Positions 53,886-63,076 of a stretch of 64,000 nucleotides of DNA are shown here, one piece after another. Within the stretch, counting starts at the first letter, position 1. Each line of letters opens with the position of its first letter. The notes under the pieces are model-generated. The model was not told the DNA's origin and did no database searches. It saw nothing but the letters and a program-made list of their open reading frames with translations. Origin of the DNA: Streptomyces sp. NRRL S-646 (GTDB lineage Bacteria > Actinomycetota > Actinomycetes > Streptomycetales > Streptomycetaceae); contig NZ_JODC01000008.1 in NCBI RefSeq assembly GCF_000720765.1, forward strand, positions 558,001 through 622,000, given 5' to 3'. The position numbers and the translations under genes were made by a program.

Positions 53886-56321
53886 TCAGGGCCTGCGGGA
53901 ACGCGAACGCAGCATGCGGTGCACCGTGTCCGAGCGTTCGAGGAGTGTGTTGCGGACCACCGGGGCTGCCTCGGCCGAGATTTGCTGGGCGGTCTCGATG
54001 TAGCCGGAGTCGATGGCGTGGGGCGGGAACAGATGGCTCGTGAACCCCATCGCCGGGATCATTCCACCCTGGTGCAGATGGGGGATCACCTCCAGATAGC
54101 GCTGCGTGTAGGGGCTGAGCAGGTCGTCCTGGGCGGGCCGCCAGAAGGCCGCCGCCACCTGGCCGACCCCGGAGACGGGAACGGTGCGGTCGACGACGAG
54201 CTGCTGCCAGACCTCTGCCTTGGCGGCGGCGTCGGGCACCGCGGCCCGCACGGTGAGGGCGCGGATCCAGGCGTCGGGGTCCGGGTCGCGTTCCAGCAGG
54301 AGGGCGGCCTCCGACGAGACGTCCTTGCCCAGTTCGGCCGCGCGGACGAGCGTGCGCCAGTGCAGGTCGACGTCCTCACCCGCCTGCTCGCGCAGCCAGG
54401 CGAGGTCGTCATCGGCAGTGGCGGTACGGGCCAGCCCGCGCAGGGCGACCTGGCGGCGGCCGGGGGCAGCGGCGAGGTCCCGACAGGTCCTGGCCACCGC
54501 CGCCGTCAGCGCTGCGCGTTCGCCGGGCGGCGCCCACAGTTCGGCGATGTTCGCGGCGAGGGTCAGATACGGCTCGATCACGGCGTCAGACGTCTCGGCC
54601 GCGAGGACCGCGGTGATGCACTGCCCGGCTTCCAGCGCCGAGGCCTCGCCGGTGGTCAGCATGTCCCACACGGTGGCGACGGCCACGCCCCGGGAGATGG
54701 CCGTGGGCAGCTCCGCGGCCGAACGGAAGAGGGCGTCCCGGCTCGTGGGGTCCGGGCGGGCCGTGGCGAAGGTCAGATCGTCGTCGTTGATCAGCAGCAC
54801 GTCCGGCACGGGAGGCAGGCCGACGACGGGGGTACGGGGCTGTGTCACCTCGATGCGTTCCAGCGCCGTGCGCTCCAGCGCCCGTCCGTTCCGGGCGTAC
54901 GCGCCCACCGCCAGAACCTGCGGGCGCGGAGTGCCGGCGGCCACCAGCGTGACGCTCTCGCCCTCGCGCTCCAGCCGGAAGCGGTCGGTGCCGGCCGTCG
55001 CCAGCCAGGCGGTGCGCCAGCCGTCCAGGTCCCGCCCGCTCGCCTTGCCGAGGGAGTCGATCAGGTCCTGGAGCGTGGTGTTGCCCCACGCATGCCGGGC
55101 GAAGTAGGCGGCCATGCCGGCCCGGAAGTTCTCCTCGCCCACATACGTCATGAGCTGCTGCAGGACCGAGGCACCCTTGGGATAGGTGATGTTGTCGAAG
55201 ATCGACGCGGCCTGGGCGACATCGTGGATGGGCTGGTGGATCGGGTGGGAGACCGGGCCCTGGTCGGCCAGATACGCCTTCAGTTTGTCGCTCACCAGGT
55301 GACTTGCCCAGGCGTCCGTGTACCGGGTGGCGCCCTCGGCGGCCCAGTGGCAGGCGAACTCCGCGAATGCCTCGTTCAGCCAGAGGTCGTCCCACCAGCG
55401 CATGGTGACGATGTTGCCGAACCACATGTGCGCCATCTCGTGCAGCAGCACCTTGGCGAGCAGCTCCCGCTCGGCCGGCGTCGGCGCGGCCCTCCGCAGA
55501 AACACGTCCGACCAGGTCACGCAGCCGTAGTTCTCCATCGCCCCGCCGAACTCGGGCACGAACACCTGGTCGTACCTGCGCTGCGGGAACGGCATCGCGA
55601 AGGCCTCGCCGTAGAAGGCGAGACCCTGTCGGGTCAGGGTGAAGATCTCGTCGGCGTCACGGTCGAGGACCCCGGCGAGCGAGCGGCGCGCGTACAGGCC
55701 GAGGTCGTGCCCGTCGGTCTCGCGGCGGATCTCGTGGAAGGGGCCCGCGTTGACGACCGTGTTGTACGTGGACAGCGGCGGCGTGTCCGGGAAGGTCCAG
55801 CGGCGGGCCGTCCCCAGGTCCTCGACGCGTGCCTCGCCGGAGTTGCTGGTGACGGTCCAGGCGGTGGGGGCCGTGACGGTGAAGGCGTGCGGGGCCTTGA
55901 GGTCGGGCTGGTCGAAGCATGCCCAGACGAACCGGGCCTCGTCCGGTTCGAAGCTCATCCACACATAGACCTCGCCGTCCGCCGGGTCGGTCGCCTTGTG
56001 CACGCCCTCGCCCGCGGCCGTGTCGGCCTGGACGCTCTCCACGCGCAGCACGTTGTGCCCGGCCAGGGCGGGCAGGGGGATCCGGCCGTCACCGCCGGGG
56101 GTGAGAGCGGTGCCGTTGAGGGTGGCGCTGACGACCTGTGCCGCGCAGTCCACGAAGCTCTCGGCGCCCGGCTGGTGGCAGGTGAAGGTCACGGTGGACA
56201 CGCACCGCACCTCGGATCCGTCCCGCAGCGCCGTGAGGTCGACGTCCACGTCGTACCGCTCAACCGTCAACAGCGCGGCCCGGTGTTCGGCTTCGGTACG
56301 GGTCAGGCTTCGGATCCCCAT
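53886..56321 (-). CDS. pepN: Aminopeptidase N (M1 family)
   Basis: An 811-residue M1 metallopeptidase. The exopeptidase motif G-A-M-E-N-Y-G precedes the zinc motif H294-E-M-A-H298, with the third ligand in NEAFAEF. A C-terminal ERAP1-like helical domain covers about residues 500-790. It removes N-terminal residues from peptides in the cytoplasm. GGAGGATGC precedes the ATG at 56321. The length is normal for actinobacterial PepN. Confidence 0.96.
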   Translation of the reverse strand: MGIRSLTRTEAEHRAALLTVERYDVDVDLTALRDGSEVRCVSTVTFTCHQPGAESFVDCAAQVVSATLNGTALTPGGDGRIPLPALAGHNVLRVESVQADTAAGEGVHKATDPADGEVYVWMSFEPDEARFVWACFDQPDLKAPHAFTVTAPTAWTVTSNSGEARVEDLGTARRWTFPDTPPLSTYNTVVNAGPFHEIRRETDGHDLGLYARRSLAGVLDRDADEIFTLTRQGLAFYGEAFAMPFPQRRYDQVFVPEFGGAMENYGCVTWSDVFLRRAAPTPAERELLAKVLLHEMAHMWFGNIVTMRWWDDLWLNEAFAEFACHWAAEGATRYTDAWASHLVSDKLKAYLADQGPVSHPIHQPIHDVAQAASIFDNITYPKGASVLQQLMTYVGEENFRAGMAAYFARHAWGNTTLQDLIDSLGKASGRDLDGWRTAWLATAGTDRFRLEREGESVTLVAAGTPRPQVLAVGAYARNGRALERTALERIEVTQPRTPVVGLPPVPDVLLINDDDLTFATARPDPTSRDALFRSAAELPTAISRGVAVATVWDMLTTGEASALEAGQCITAVLAAETSDAVIEPYLTLAANIAELWAPPGERAALTAAVARTCRDLAAAPGRRQVALRGLARTATADDDLAWLREQAGEDVDLHWRTLVRAAELGKDVSSEAALLLERDPDPDAWIRALTVRAAVPDAAAKAEVWQQLVVDRTVPVSGVGQVAAAFWRPAQDDLLSPYTQRYLEVIPHLHQGGMIPAMGFTSHLFPPHAIDSGYIETAQQISAEAAPVVRNTLLERSDTVHRMLRSRSRRP

Positions 56322-56486
56322 GCATCCTCCTCGGCAGACAGCGGGCGACAGCGTATGCCGGAGAGCGACGACGCGCTCGGGGTTTTCCGGCGCGCCGAAC
56401 GGGCGCCGGGTCCTTGGCAGTTTGCTTGGCCGTGGTGAGGCGGTCTGCAGGTCGAGCAGGTGTCGTACGGTCGTCCGCGGTGGGAC

Positions 56487-57065
56487 TCAGCCGTGCAGGG
56501 TGGGGCGGTAGGTGAGCTCCTGGATGTGGCCGTCGAGTGTCCGGCTCTCGATCAGTTCGAGGTCGAAGTCGGCCGCACCCTGGAAGATCGGGTCCAATCC
56601 GCTCCGACCGGTGATCACGGGGAAGAGCGTCACCTGGACGCGGTCGACCAGACCGGCGGCCATCAGCGCCCGGTTCATCGACAGGCTGCCGTGTGAGCGC
56701 AACGGCACCTCGGACTCCTCCTTGAGCCGGGCAACGGCGTCGACGGCGTCGCTGCTCACGACGGTCGCGTCCGGCCAGTCGAGGGGTTCCTCGAGGGTGG
56801 TCGACACCACCGTTGCCGGCAGGTTCCTCATCCGCGTGACCCATGGGTCACGCACGTCGGACCCCTCGGTGCTCGCGGCCAGCATCCTCGCGAACGCCCG
56901 ATAGGTGTTGGCCCCGAAGACCATCCGCTGCTCCTCGCGGTACAGGGCGAGGCGATGGTCGAGCAGCTCGGGACCTTGCTTGCCCCAGTAGCCGGTCCAG
57001 TCGCCGCCGGCGGCGCCGAACCCGTCGAGGCTGGAGAAGACGTCGAAGGTGTAGGTGGCGGTCAT
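56487..57065 (-). CDS. RibD C-terminal-like / dihydrofolate reductase family protein
   Basis: A 192-residue NADPH-dependent reductase-like domain (TFDVFSSLDGFG at residues 6-17, then VVSSDAVDAVARLKEE and LRSHGSLSMNRALM). Such small proteins are common in Streptomyces, have the DHFR/RibD fold and are of unknown substrate. The start at 57065 has GGAGAGCCTC upstream. Confidence 0.92.
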   Translation of the reverse strand: MTATYTFDVFSSLDGFGAAGGDWTGYWGKQGPELLDHRLALYREEQRMVFGANTYRAFARMLAASTEGSDVRDPWVTRMRNLPATVVSTTLEEPLDWPDATVVSSDAVDAVARLKEESEVPLRSHGSLSMNRALMAAGLVDRVQVTLFPVITGRSGLDPIFQGAADFDLELIESRTLDGHIQELTYRPTLHG

Positions 57066-57406
57066 GAGGCTCTCCTCAGTGCGGTTGATCGGTCCTGAAG
57101 AGACAGACTGGAGATCACCGCCAAACTCATCGCGGTCCGACTCCGGCGGCGTGGCAGAGCCGGTGGGCGATGAACGCGGCCAGGCGGCAGACGGCGGTGC
57201 CGGCCGCCTGCTCACCTGCAGGGCCACGGCGGTCAGGAGGAGCGAGAGGACCAGCGGGGCGCAGCCGTCGGTCCTCACGGCTCCGCACCGACGAGGTGTG
57301 GTCCAGCGCCTGGTGCATGGCCTCGGCCGTCACCTCGGCGGCCTCCTTCCCCGGACGGTACGCGCTCCGGCGTTCCCACGGGCGCCGAGCCCGCCGTGCG
57401 ACCACC
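57066..57406. other. Gap without a recognisable gene
   Basis: Several open frames occur on both strands, including one on the minus strand (57127-57405), but none shows convincing family similarity or a good start. It may hold the end of a decayed gene. Confidence 0.35.
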
Positions 57407-59254
57407 TTACGAAGCGTGGGGTTTCACGGCTCCGTCCGGCTGGTTCCTCCGGCGCTGGGGCAGGCGCGGCGGGGTGACGAAACCCTCCGCACAGGCGCTG
57501 GCGAGGCCGATACGGGGCAGGTCTGCGGTCTTCTCGAACAGCAGGAAGCGGGGCTCCCAGACCGGCCGGTACTTGGCGTTGGCGCGGTAGAGGGACTCGA
57601 TCTGCCACCAGCGGGAGAAGAACGTGAGGATGGAGCGCCACAACCGCAGCACCGGCCCGGCGCCGAGGCGTGCGCCGCGCTCGAAGACGGCGCGGAACAT
57701 GGCGAAGTTCAGCGATACCCGTCCTACACCCAACTCCTCGGCGCGCAGCAGCAGTTCGACGACCATGAACTCCATCAGGCCGTTCTCGCAGCCCCGGTCG
57801 CGGCGCATCAGGTCGAGCGACAGCCCGTGCTCGCCCCAGGGCACGAAGCTCAGCAGCGCCCGCAGCTCGTCTTCGGCGTCGCGGCACTCCAGCATCACGC
57901 AGCTTCCGTCGCCGGGGTCGCCGAGCCGGCCGAGCGCCATGGAGAAGCCGCGCTCGGTCGCGCCGTCGCGCCAGTGGTCGGCCCGTTCGATCAGCGTGGC
58001 CATCTCGTTGTCGGGGATGTCGGTGTGGCGGCGGATACGCACGGTGTACCCGGCCCGACGCACCCGGTTGTGCGCCTGACGTACGACGCGCATGGCGCGA
58101 CCGTCGAGGGTGAAGTCGGCGAGATCCACGATGGCCTCGTCGCCGAGTTCGAGGGCGTCCAGGCCGTGCCGGGCGTAGATCGTGCCGGCCTCCTCGCTCG
58201 CGCCCATCACGGCGGGCGTCCAGGCGTGACGGCGGGCCTCGGCGAGCCAGGCGTCGATGGCGCCGGGCCATGCCTCCGGGTCGCCGATCGGGTCGCCGGA
58301 GGCGAGGCTGACGCCGCCGACCACGCGGTAGGCGACGGCGGCCTTGCCGGTCGGCGACCAGATGACCGCCTTGTCGCGGCGGAGCACGAAGTAGCCGAGG
58401 GAGTCCCGCTCGCCGTGGCGGTCGAGCAGCGCGCGCAGCCGCTTCTCGTCCTCTGCACCGAGCAGGTCCCGGCCGCGGGGCGAGCGGAAGCAGACGTACA
58501 GGACGAGGCAGAAGGTCGCCGCGACCATGATGTTGACGATGACGTCGACCCAGCGGGGCGCCTGCACGGCATCCACGCGGTCGGCGAGCGGGCCGACGCT
58601 GATGCCCCGCAGCAGCGTGTACGCGACCTTGTCGAACAGGGTGGCGCCGTGGAGTTTGTTGGTCGCGCCGACCAGCAGCGTGCCGATCGTGCCGCTGACC
58701 AGGATGCCGCCCGCTCCGACGGCGAGCGCCAGCCTCGGGTTGGACGGGTCCCCGACCGCCTCGAACTCCCGGTGCCCGATCAGCAGCGCGGCCACGAAAA
58801 GGCCGGTGAGCAGGGCCGACGCCCAGTTGAAGACGTGCGCGCGAAACGGGTTCTGGGTCAGCGCGACGGCGTACAGCGTGAACAGTGGCCCGGCGAGGGC
58901 CAGGTTGACCGTCCAGGCGGCCCGCTTCCTGCGCCGCATCACCATCGACAGGAAGATCGCGAGCGCGGCCGAGACCAGGCCCGCGGTGGCCAGGTACGGC
59001 GTGAAGTACTCACCCGCGTGGTGCGCGTGGAACCGGTGCGAGGTGTGGGAGGCGTAGATCCGGCCGGTGTTGTGCTCGTCGACCTCGCGCCGGAACGGCA
59101 CGGACACGACCGCCGCTATGTTGAGCAGGGCGATCAGCCGCAGGTACCAGACGGTGAACGCGGCTGCCCGCGCCCGCAGCCGGGAGGGGACGGGGGGTTG
59201 TTCGGGGGTGGTGCGCCGGCGAGGGAGCAGGGCCGACTGCTGCTGGGCGGTCAT
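57407..59254 (-). CDS. MprF/LysX-like phosphatidylglycerol lysyltransferase-domain membrane protein
   Basis: A 615-residue protein. The N-terminal 230-270 residues contain about six membrane helices, and the rest is the DUF2156/MprF C-terminal domain with two GNAT-like folds (VVGGVSLASGDPIGDPEAW, SFVPWGEHGLSLDLMRRD, VSLNFAMFRAVFE). MprF-type enzymes transfer an amino acid from aminoacyl-tRNA to phosphatidylglycerol, lowering the surface charge and giving resistance to cationic peptides. The transferred amino acid cannot be told here. The start at 59254 overlaps the stop of a small upstream frame by 4 bases, suggesting coupling. Confidence 0.9.
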   Translation of the reverse strand: MTAQQQSALLPRRRTTPEQPPVPSRLRARAAAFTVWYLRLIALLNIAAVVSVPFRREVDEHNTGRIYASHTSHRFHAHHAGEYFTPYLATAGLVSAALAIFLSMVMRRRKRAAWTVNLALAGPLFTLYAVALTQNPFRAHVFNWASALLTGLFVAALLIGHREFEAVGDPSNPRLALAVGAGGILVSGTIGTLLVGATNKLHGATLFDKVAYTLLRGISVGPLADRVDAVQAPRWVDVIVNIMVAATFCLVLYVCFRSPRGRDLLGAEDEKRLRALLDRHGERDSLGYFVLRRDKAVIWSPTGKAAVAYRVVGGVSLASGDPIGDPEAWPGAIDAWLAEARRHAWTPAVMGASEEAGTIYARHGLDALELGDEAIVDLADFTLDGRAMRVVRQAHNRVRRAGYTVRIRRHTDIPDNEMATLIERADHWRDGATERGFSMALGRLGDPGDGSCVMLECRDAEDELRALLSFVPWGEHGLSLDLMRRDRGCENGLMEFMVVELLLRAEELGVGRVSLNFAMFRAVFERGARLGAGPVLRLWRSILTFFSRWWQIESLYRANAKYRPVWEPRFLLFEKTADLPRIGLASACAEGFVTPPRLPQRRRNQPDGAVKPHAS

Positions 59255-59571
59255 GACTGGGTGTCACCTTGGGGAGTGGGCGGTCGGATCGGTGCAGGTG
59301 GGGACGAGGGTTGGGGAGGACCGTCGCGTGCCCGACCTCTTCTACCGCGTAGTCCGACCGAGCGCCAGCCGGAGGTCTGCGGGGCCCGAGACGGGGGTGG
59401 GTCCCCGTAGGTGGTGCATCGGTCGGTGGTGGCGGCCTGATGGTCGAGGGCATGACGCATGATCCATGTGGTCGCCTCGGCGAGGTTCCTCACCGGAGTG
59501 TAGGCGTCGTCGGATCGAGAGCCGTACCGGACGAGACCCTGCGCCTTGAGGCGGTCAAGGGCCCTGTGCAC
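59251..59571 (-). CDS. Small winged-helix-like protein upstream of the MprF-like gene
   Basis: A GTG-started frame of 106 residues. The first half (HRALDRLKAQGLVRYGSRSD, then PVRNLAEATTWIMRHALD) looks like a wing/recognition part of a small DNA-binding protein. The second half is Pro/Arg rich and less protein-like. No better in-frame start was found upstream. Its stop overlaps the MprF-like start (ATGA). Tandem BlaI-like palindromes lie 50-90 bases upstream. It may be a truncated regulator. Confidence 0.4.
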   Translation of the reverse strand: MHRALDRLKAQGLVRYGSRSDDAYTPVRNLAEATTWIMRHALDHQAATTDRCTTYGDPPPSRAPQTSGWRSVGLRGRRGRARDGPPQPSSPPAPIRPPTPQGDTQS

Positions 59572-59618
59572 GGTCTCGCTTTGTTCATGTTTCTTCCCGC
59601 GTGCTTGCCGTCCACCTC

Positions 59619-59637
59619 GCCCTACGCCTTGTAGGGC
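59619..59637. promoter_or_regulatory. BlaI/MecI-like palindrome 1
   Basis: GCCCTAC-GCCTT-GTAGGGC is a 7-bp inverted repeat. It resembles the TACA/TGTA core of BlaI-type operators and is one half of a tandem pair in the 59572-59983 gap, which otherwise shows no gene. Confidence 0.55.
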
Positions 59638-59645
59638 GAGAGAAC

Positions 59646-59660
59646 CCTACATCTTGTAGG
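59646..59660. promoter_or_regulatory. BlaI/MecI-like palindrome 2
   Basis: CCTACA-TCT-TGTAGG is a perfect 15-base palindrome, spaced 25 bases centre to centre from the first copy. The CTACA/TGTAG arms are those of BlaI-type sites. Confidence 0.6.
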
Positions 59661-59983
59661 ACTGAAAGGGCGGGCCGGGGGCGGGACTGCCGTACGTCGT
59701 CGCGGTCACCCACTTCGTCCTGCAGTGGCCGGCAGGACTGCGAGCGGCCGGTGATGTGGGCGGGCTCTTCTATGCGAGTAGATCCGTGAAGGGCAGCCTG
59801 TTGCCGGTCGGTCACCTGGACCGGCCCGTTGCTGTCCGCCTGGCTGAACCGCCCTGCAGCGAAGAGAGTTGGTGCCTCGTAACGCTCTCGCGGAGAACCG
59901 GCGGGCGCTGCGGACGCATGCCGGGCACAGTGGAGAAGAGGAGACCGGTCTCGGTCTCCTCGGCGGCGGAAGGGGCGACGGTG

Positions 59984-61354
59984 ATGGTGCGGCGGCTCGC
60001 GGCGGTGATGCTGTGCGGCGGTCTGCTGGCCGCCGGGTGTTCGACGGGGGACGACAGCCCCGTACCGCCCCCGCGCTCGCTGCCCCCGCAGAGCCGGTCG
60101 GCGGCACCGGCCGGGCAGGCGGACTGGACGACGTACCACCGCGACGGACTGCGCAGCGGGTACGCCCCTGGCACGCCGGCGCTCGGTACGCTCCGGTCGG
60201 CGTGGACGGCCCGGCTGGACGGCGCGGTGTACGGCCAGCCGCTCGTGGTGCGCGGCAAGGTGGTCGCCGCCACCGAGAACGACACCGTCTACGCCCTGGC
60301 TCCGGACACCGGCCGCGTCCTGTGGCGCCGCCACCTGGGCACACCGCAGCCGCGATCCGGCCTGGGGTGCGGGAACATCGACCCGCTGGGCATCACCGGC
60401 ACGCCCGTGTACGACGCCTCCACCGGGCTCGTCTTCGCCGTCGCCGAGACCGACGGCGGGCGCCACCGCCTGGTGGGGCTGGACCTGGCCACGGGCCGCG
60501 AGAAGGTCGACCGCGAGATGGAGTCCCCGGCCGGCGACCGATCGGCGCATCAGCAGCGTGCCGCGCTCGCCCTGCTGGCGGGCCGGGTGTACATCGCGTA
60601 CGGCGGGTTGTACGGCGACTGCGGGTCCTACCGGGGCTCCGTCGTCTCGGTCGCGGTGACAGGCTCGGGTCCTGTCACCTCGTACACCCTGCCCACCCAC
60701 CGCATGGGCGGCATCTGGGCGCCGGGCGGACCAGTGGTCGACGGCGGACGGCTCCTGGTGTCCGTCGGCAACGGCGAGTCCACGGGCGGGAGTTACGACG
60801 GCACGGACTCCGTCCTGGCGCTCTCCGCCGGTCTGCACCGCACCGACTACTTCGCCCCCTCCGACTGGGGGCGGGACAACGCGGCCGATGCCGACCTGGG
60901 CTCCCTCACCCCGGTGCGGATCGGCCGCTTCGTCCTGATGGTCGGCAAGAGCGGCACCGCCTACCTGCTGGCCGCCGACCACCTCGGCGGCATCGGCGGG
61001 CAGCTGACGCAGACGGACGCCTGCCCGGCGTACGGAGCGGCGGCTTTCACCGGAAGCACCGTCTACGTGCCCTGCTCCGACGGGCTGCTGCAGCTGACGG
61101 TCCGGGCGGACGGCACGATGACCACCGGGTGGCGGACGGCGCTGCGGCGGGCGGGCTCGCCCGTGATCGGCGGCGGCGCGGTCTGGGTCACCGACTTCGA
61201 GGCAGGCACGCTGTACGCCCTCGACCCGGACACCGGCCGGGTCCGGCAGCACCTGGCGGTGGGCGACCTGCCGAACTTCGCCTCGCCCGTGCTCTCCGGC
61301 GACCACGTGTACCTCGGCACCCGGACCGGCGTCAGCGCACTCTCCGGCGCGTAG
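59984..61354 (+). CDS. Lipoprotein with PQQ-like beta-propeller
   Basis: A 456-residue secreted lipoprotein. The leader has a hydrophobic core and a lipobox L-A-A-G-C (Cys near residue 17). The mature part consists of PQQ/quinoprotein-like propeller blades (repeated patterns such as TVYALAPDTGRVLWRRHLG and TLYALDPDTGRV, about residues 100-118 and 408-419). No catalytic PQQ-binding residues were recognised, so it may bind a surface ligand. ATG 59984 has GGAAGGGG upstream. Confidence 0.87.
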   Translation: MVRRLAAVMLCGGLLAAGCSTGDDSPVPPPRSLPPQSRSAAPAGQADWTTYHRDGLRSGYAPGTPALGTLRSAWTARLDGAVYGQPLVVRGKVVAATENDTVYALAPDTGRVLWRRHLGTPQPRSGLGCGNIDPLGITGTPVYDASTGLVFAVAETDGGRHRLVGLDLATGREKVDREMESPAGDRSAHQQRAALALLAGRVYIAYGGLYGDCGSYRGSVVSVAVTGSGPVTSYTLPTHRMGGIWAPGGPVVDGGRLLVSVGNGESTGGSYDGTDSVLALSAGLHRTDYFAPSDWGRDNAADADLGSLTPVRIGRFVLMVGKSGTAYLLAADHLGGIGGQLTQTDACPAYGAAAFTGSTVYVPCSDGLLQLTVRADGTMTTGWRTALRRAGSPVIGGGAVWVTDFEAGTLYALDPDTGRVRQHLAVGDLPNFASPVLSGDHVYLGTRTGVSALSGA

Positions 61355-61391
61355 ACCGACCCCCGGGCGCCGGTACGCGGGGGACGGCGAG

Positions 61392-62015
61392 TCAGTCCTC
61401 GGTACGGTCGTCGCCCGTGCCGTTTCCGTCCGGGTGACCGCTGTCGTCGTGGTCGGTGTGGGCGGCCGTGACCTTGCCGGACCGGGCGTCGACGGTGACC
61501 TCGTGGCCGGCGCCGTTGGCGTCGGCGACGTCGACGTGCCAGGCGGCCGTCCGGGCGTTGCCGTCGTCCAACTCGGCAGACGTCGCCGTGCCCGGGACCT
61601 TGCTGAGCGCGGCGTCCACGGCCTGGCCGAGGTCAACCCTGGCGGACTCGGCCAGGGCGTCGTCGCCGGCACGGTCATCGTCCTGATCGATCGTGCTGCC
61701 GGAGAGCTTGCCGTCAGCGGCATCCACCGTGACCTCGTGCTCCACACCCTCGTCGGTGACGATGTCGACCTTCCAGACGGCCTTGCCCTGCTGTCCCTCC
61801 AGCTCGACGGAGGTGACCGTGCCCGCGACCGACTTCCGGGCCGTGTCGGCGGCCTGCTTCAAGTCGGTCCTGCTGCTCGCGGCACGCGTGCTGTCCCGGT
61901 CGCCGTCGTCGGCGACGGCCACCGCGGTCGCGGCACCCGCGCCACCGAGCAGCACAGCGAGCACGGCGGCAACGGTACGGCGACGACCGGTCAGGGGGCG
62001 CTTGAGGGCCTTCAT
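61392..62015 (-). CDS. Secreted double-PepSY-domain protein
   Basis: A 207-residue protein with a signal peptide (about residues 1-34) and two PepSY-type repeats (about residues 55-110 and 125-180, each ending in a VDAADGKL or VDARSGKV element). The C-terminal tail is acidic and His rich. PepSY proteins next to OmpR-type two-component systems are a common Streptomyces pattern; the protein often acts as the modulated target or modulator. The start at 62015 follows AAAGGACTCC. It is divergent from the response-regulator gene, 135 bases away. Confidence 0.87.
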   Translation of the reverse strand: MKALKRPLTGRRRTVAAVLAVLLGGAGAATAVAVADDGDRDSTRAASSRTDLKQAADTARKSVAGTVTSVELEGQQGKAVWKVDIVTDEGVEHEVTVDAADGKLSGSTIDQDDDRAGDDALAESARVDLGQAVDAALSKVPGTATSAELDDGNARTAAWHVDVADANGAGHEVTVDARSGKVTAAHTDHDDSGHPDGNGTGDDRTED

Positions 62016-62090
62016 CGTGGGGAGTCCTTTCCTCGGGGCACCGGGGCCGGTGGTGGTCGGCCCGACGTGAACCACCCTGCGCGCGCGACG

Positions 62091-62127
62091 CTGAAGCCAT
62101 GCTGAAGCTTCCTGAAGATCACTTCAG
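62091..62127. promoter_or_regulatory. Phased CTGAAG repeats, probable response-regulator box
   Basis: CTGAAG occurs at 62091, 62102 and 62112 (steps of 11 and 10 bases), and the inverse CTTCAG at 62122. Repeats at helical spacing are typical OmpR-family sites and lie just before the response-regulator start at 62151. Confidence 0.65.
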
Positions 62128-62150
62128 GGCGGCTCTGAGACGCTGGGGAC

Positions 62151-62837
62151 ATGCGCCTGCTGATCGTGGAGGACGAGAATCGCCTCGCCACCGCCCTCGC
62201 CCGGGGCCTGTCCGCCGAGGGCTTCGCCGTGGACGTGGCCCACGACGGTGTCAGCGGTCTGCACTTGGCGCAGGAGCAGGACTACGACCTGATCGTCCTG
62301 GACATCATGCTGCCCGGCCTGAACGGCTACCGGGTCTGCGACCGGCTGCGGGCGGCCGGCGACGAGACGCCGATCCTCATGCTCACCGCGAAGGACGGCG
62401 AGTACGACGAGGCCGAGGGACTGGACACCGGCGCGGACGACTACCTCACCAAGCCGTTCTCGTACGTCGTCCTGCAGGCCCGCATCCGTGCCCTGCTGCG
62501 CCGCCGTACCCGAGCCGCCGCCCAGGCGCTGCGGATCGGGGACCTGACCGTCGACCTCGGCGCCAGGCGCGTGGAGTGGGCCGGAACCGAAGTCGTACTC
62601 ACGGCAAAGGAGTTCGCGGTCCTGGAGCACCTCGCGCTGCACGCCGGCCGGGTCGTGTCGAAGGCGGACATCCTCGCCCACGTGTGGGACTTCGCCCATG
62701 ACGGCGACCCGAACATCGTCGAGGTCTACGTCAGCACCCTGCGCCGCAAGCTCGACGTCCCCTTCGGGCGGCGCTCCATCACGACCGTGCGCGGCGCCGG
62801 GTACCGCCTGGAGCCCGACGGCGGCCCCCATGCGTAG
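62151..62837 (+). CDS. OmpR/PhoB-family response regulator
   Basis: A 228-residue regulator. The receiver domain has the acidic pair near E7/D8, the phosphorylated D51 (LIVLDIMLPG), and the conserved Lys in LTKPFS. The C-terminal winged helix (residues about 125-222) ends TTVRGAGYRLEPD. It overlaps the kinase start by 8 bases (ATGCGTAG). The PepSY gene and its own promoter are likely targets through the CTGAAG repeats. The truncated kinase means it may lack its phosphodonor. Confidence 0.95.
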   Translation: MRLLIVEDENRLATALARGLSAEGFAVDVAHDGVSGLHLAQEQDYDLIVLDIMLPGLNGYRVCDRLRAAGDETPILMLTAKDGEYDEAEGLDTGADDYLTKPFSYVVLQARIRALLRRRTRAAAQALRIGDLTVDLGARRVEWAGTEVVLTAKEFAVLEHLALHAGRVVSKADILAHVWDFAHDGDPNIVEVYVSTLRRKLDVPFGRRSITTVRGAGYRLEPDGGPHA

Positions 62838-63073
62838 ACCGTTCGCCTCCGTCCGCTCCCGTGCCGCGCTCGCAGCGACCCTCGTCGTCGCCGTTGCCCT
62901 TGTCGTCGCGGGCGTCGCCGTCGTCGCCGTACTGCGCCACAACCTCACCGGCCGGGCGAGCCTGCAGTCCGAGATCACCGCCCGCACGGTGGCGGGCGCC
63001 CATGCAGCGCTCAACGGGAACTTCGGCGCCCTGGACCTGCCCGACGAGGACGACCGGCTCGTGCAGGTCGTCG
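62830..63073 (+). pseudogene. 5' fragment of the cognate histidine kinase
   Basis: About 81 residues are left: an N-terminal membrane helix (AALAATLVVAVALVVAGVAV, about residues 12-31) and the start of an extracellular sensor domain ending ...DDRLVQVV. The second membrane helix, HAMP, H-box and ATPase regions are missing. Around 63073 the sequence switches to an NRAMP transporter in a different frame, so the kinase cannot be made. Confidence 0.87.
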
Positions 63074-63076
63074 GTC

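Noticed and set aside
53799..56438. 879-codon plus-strand frame opposite pepN
   Set aside because: No family pattern; the minus strand carries HExxH and GAMEN of aminopeptidase N.
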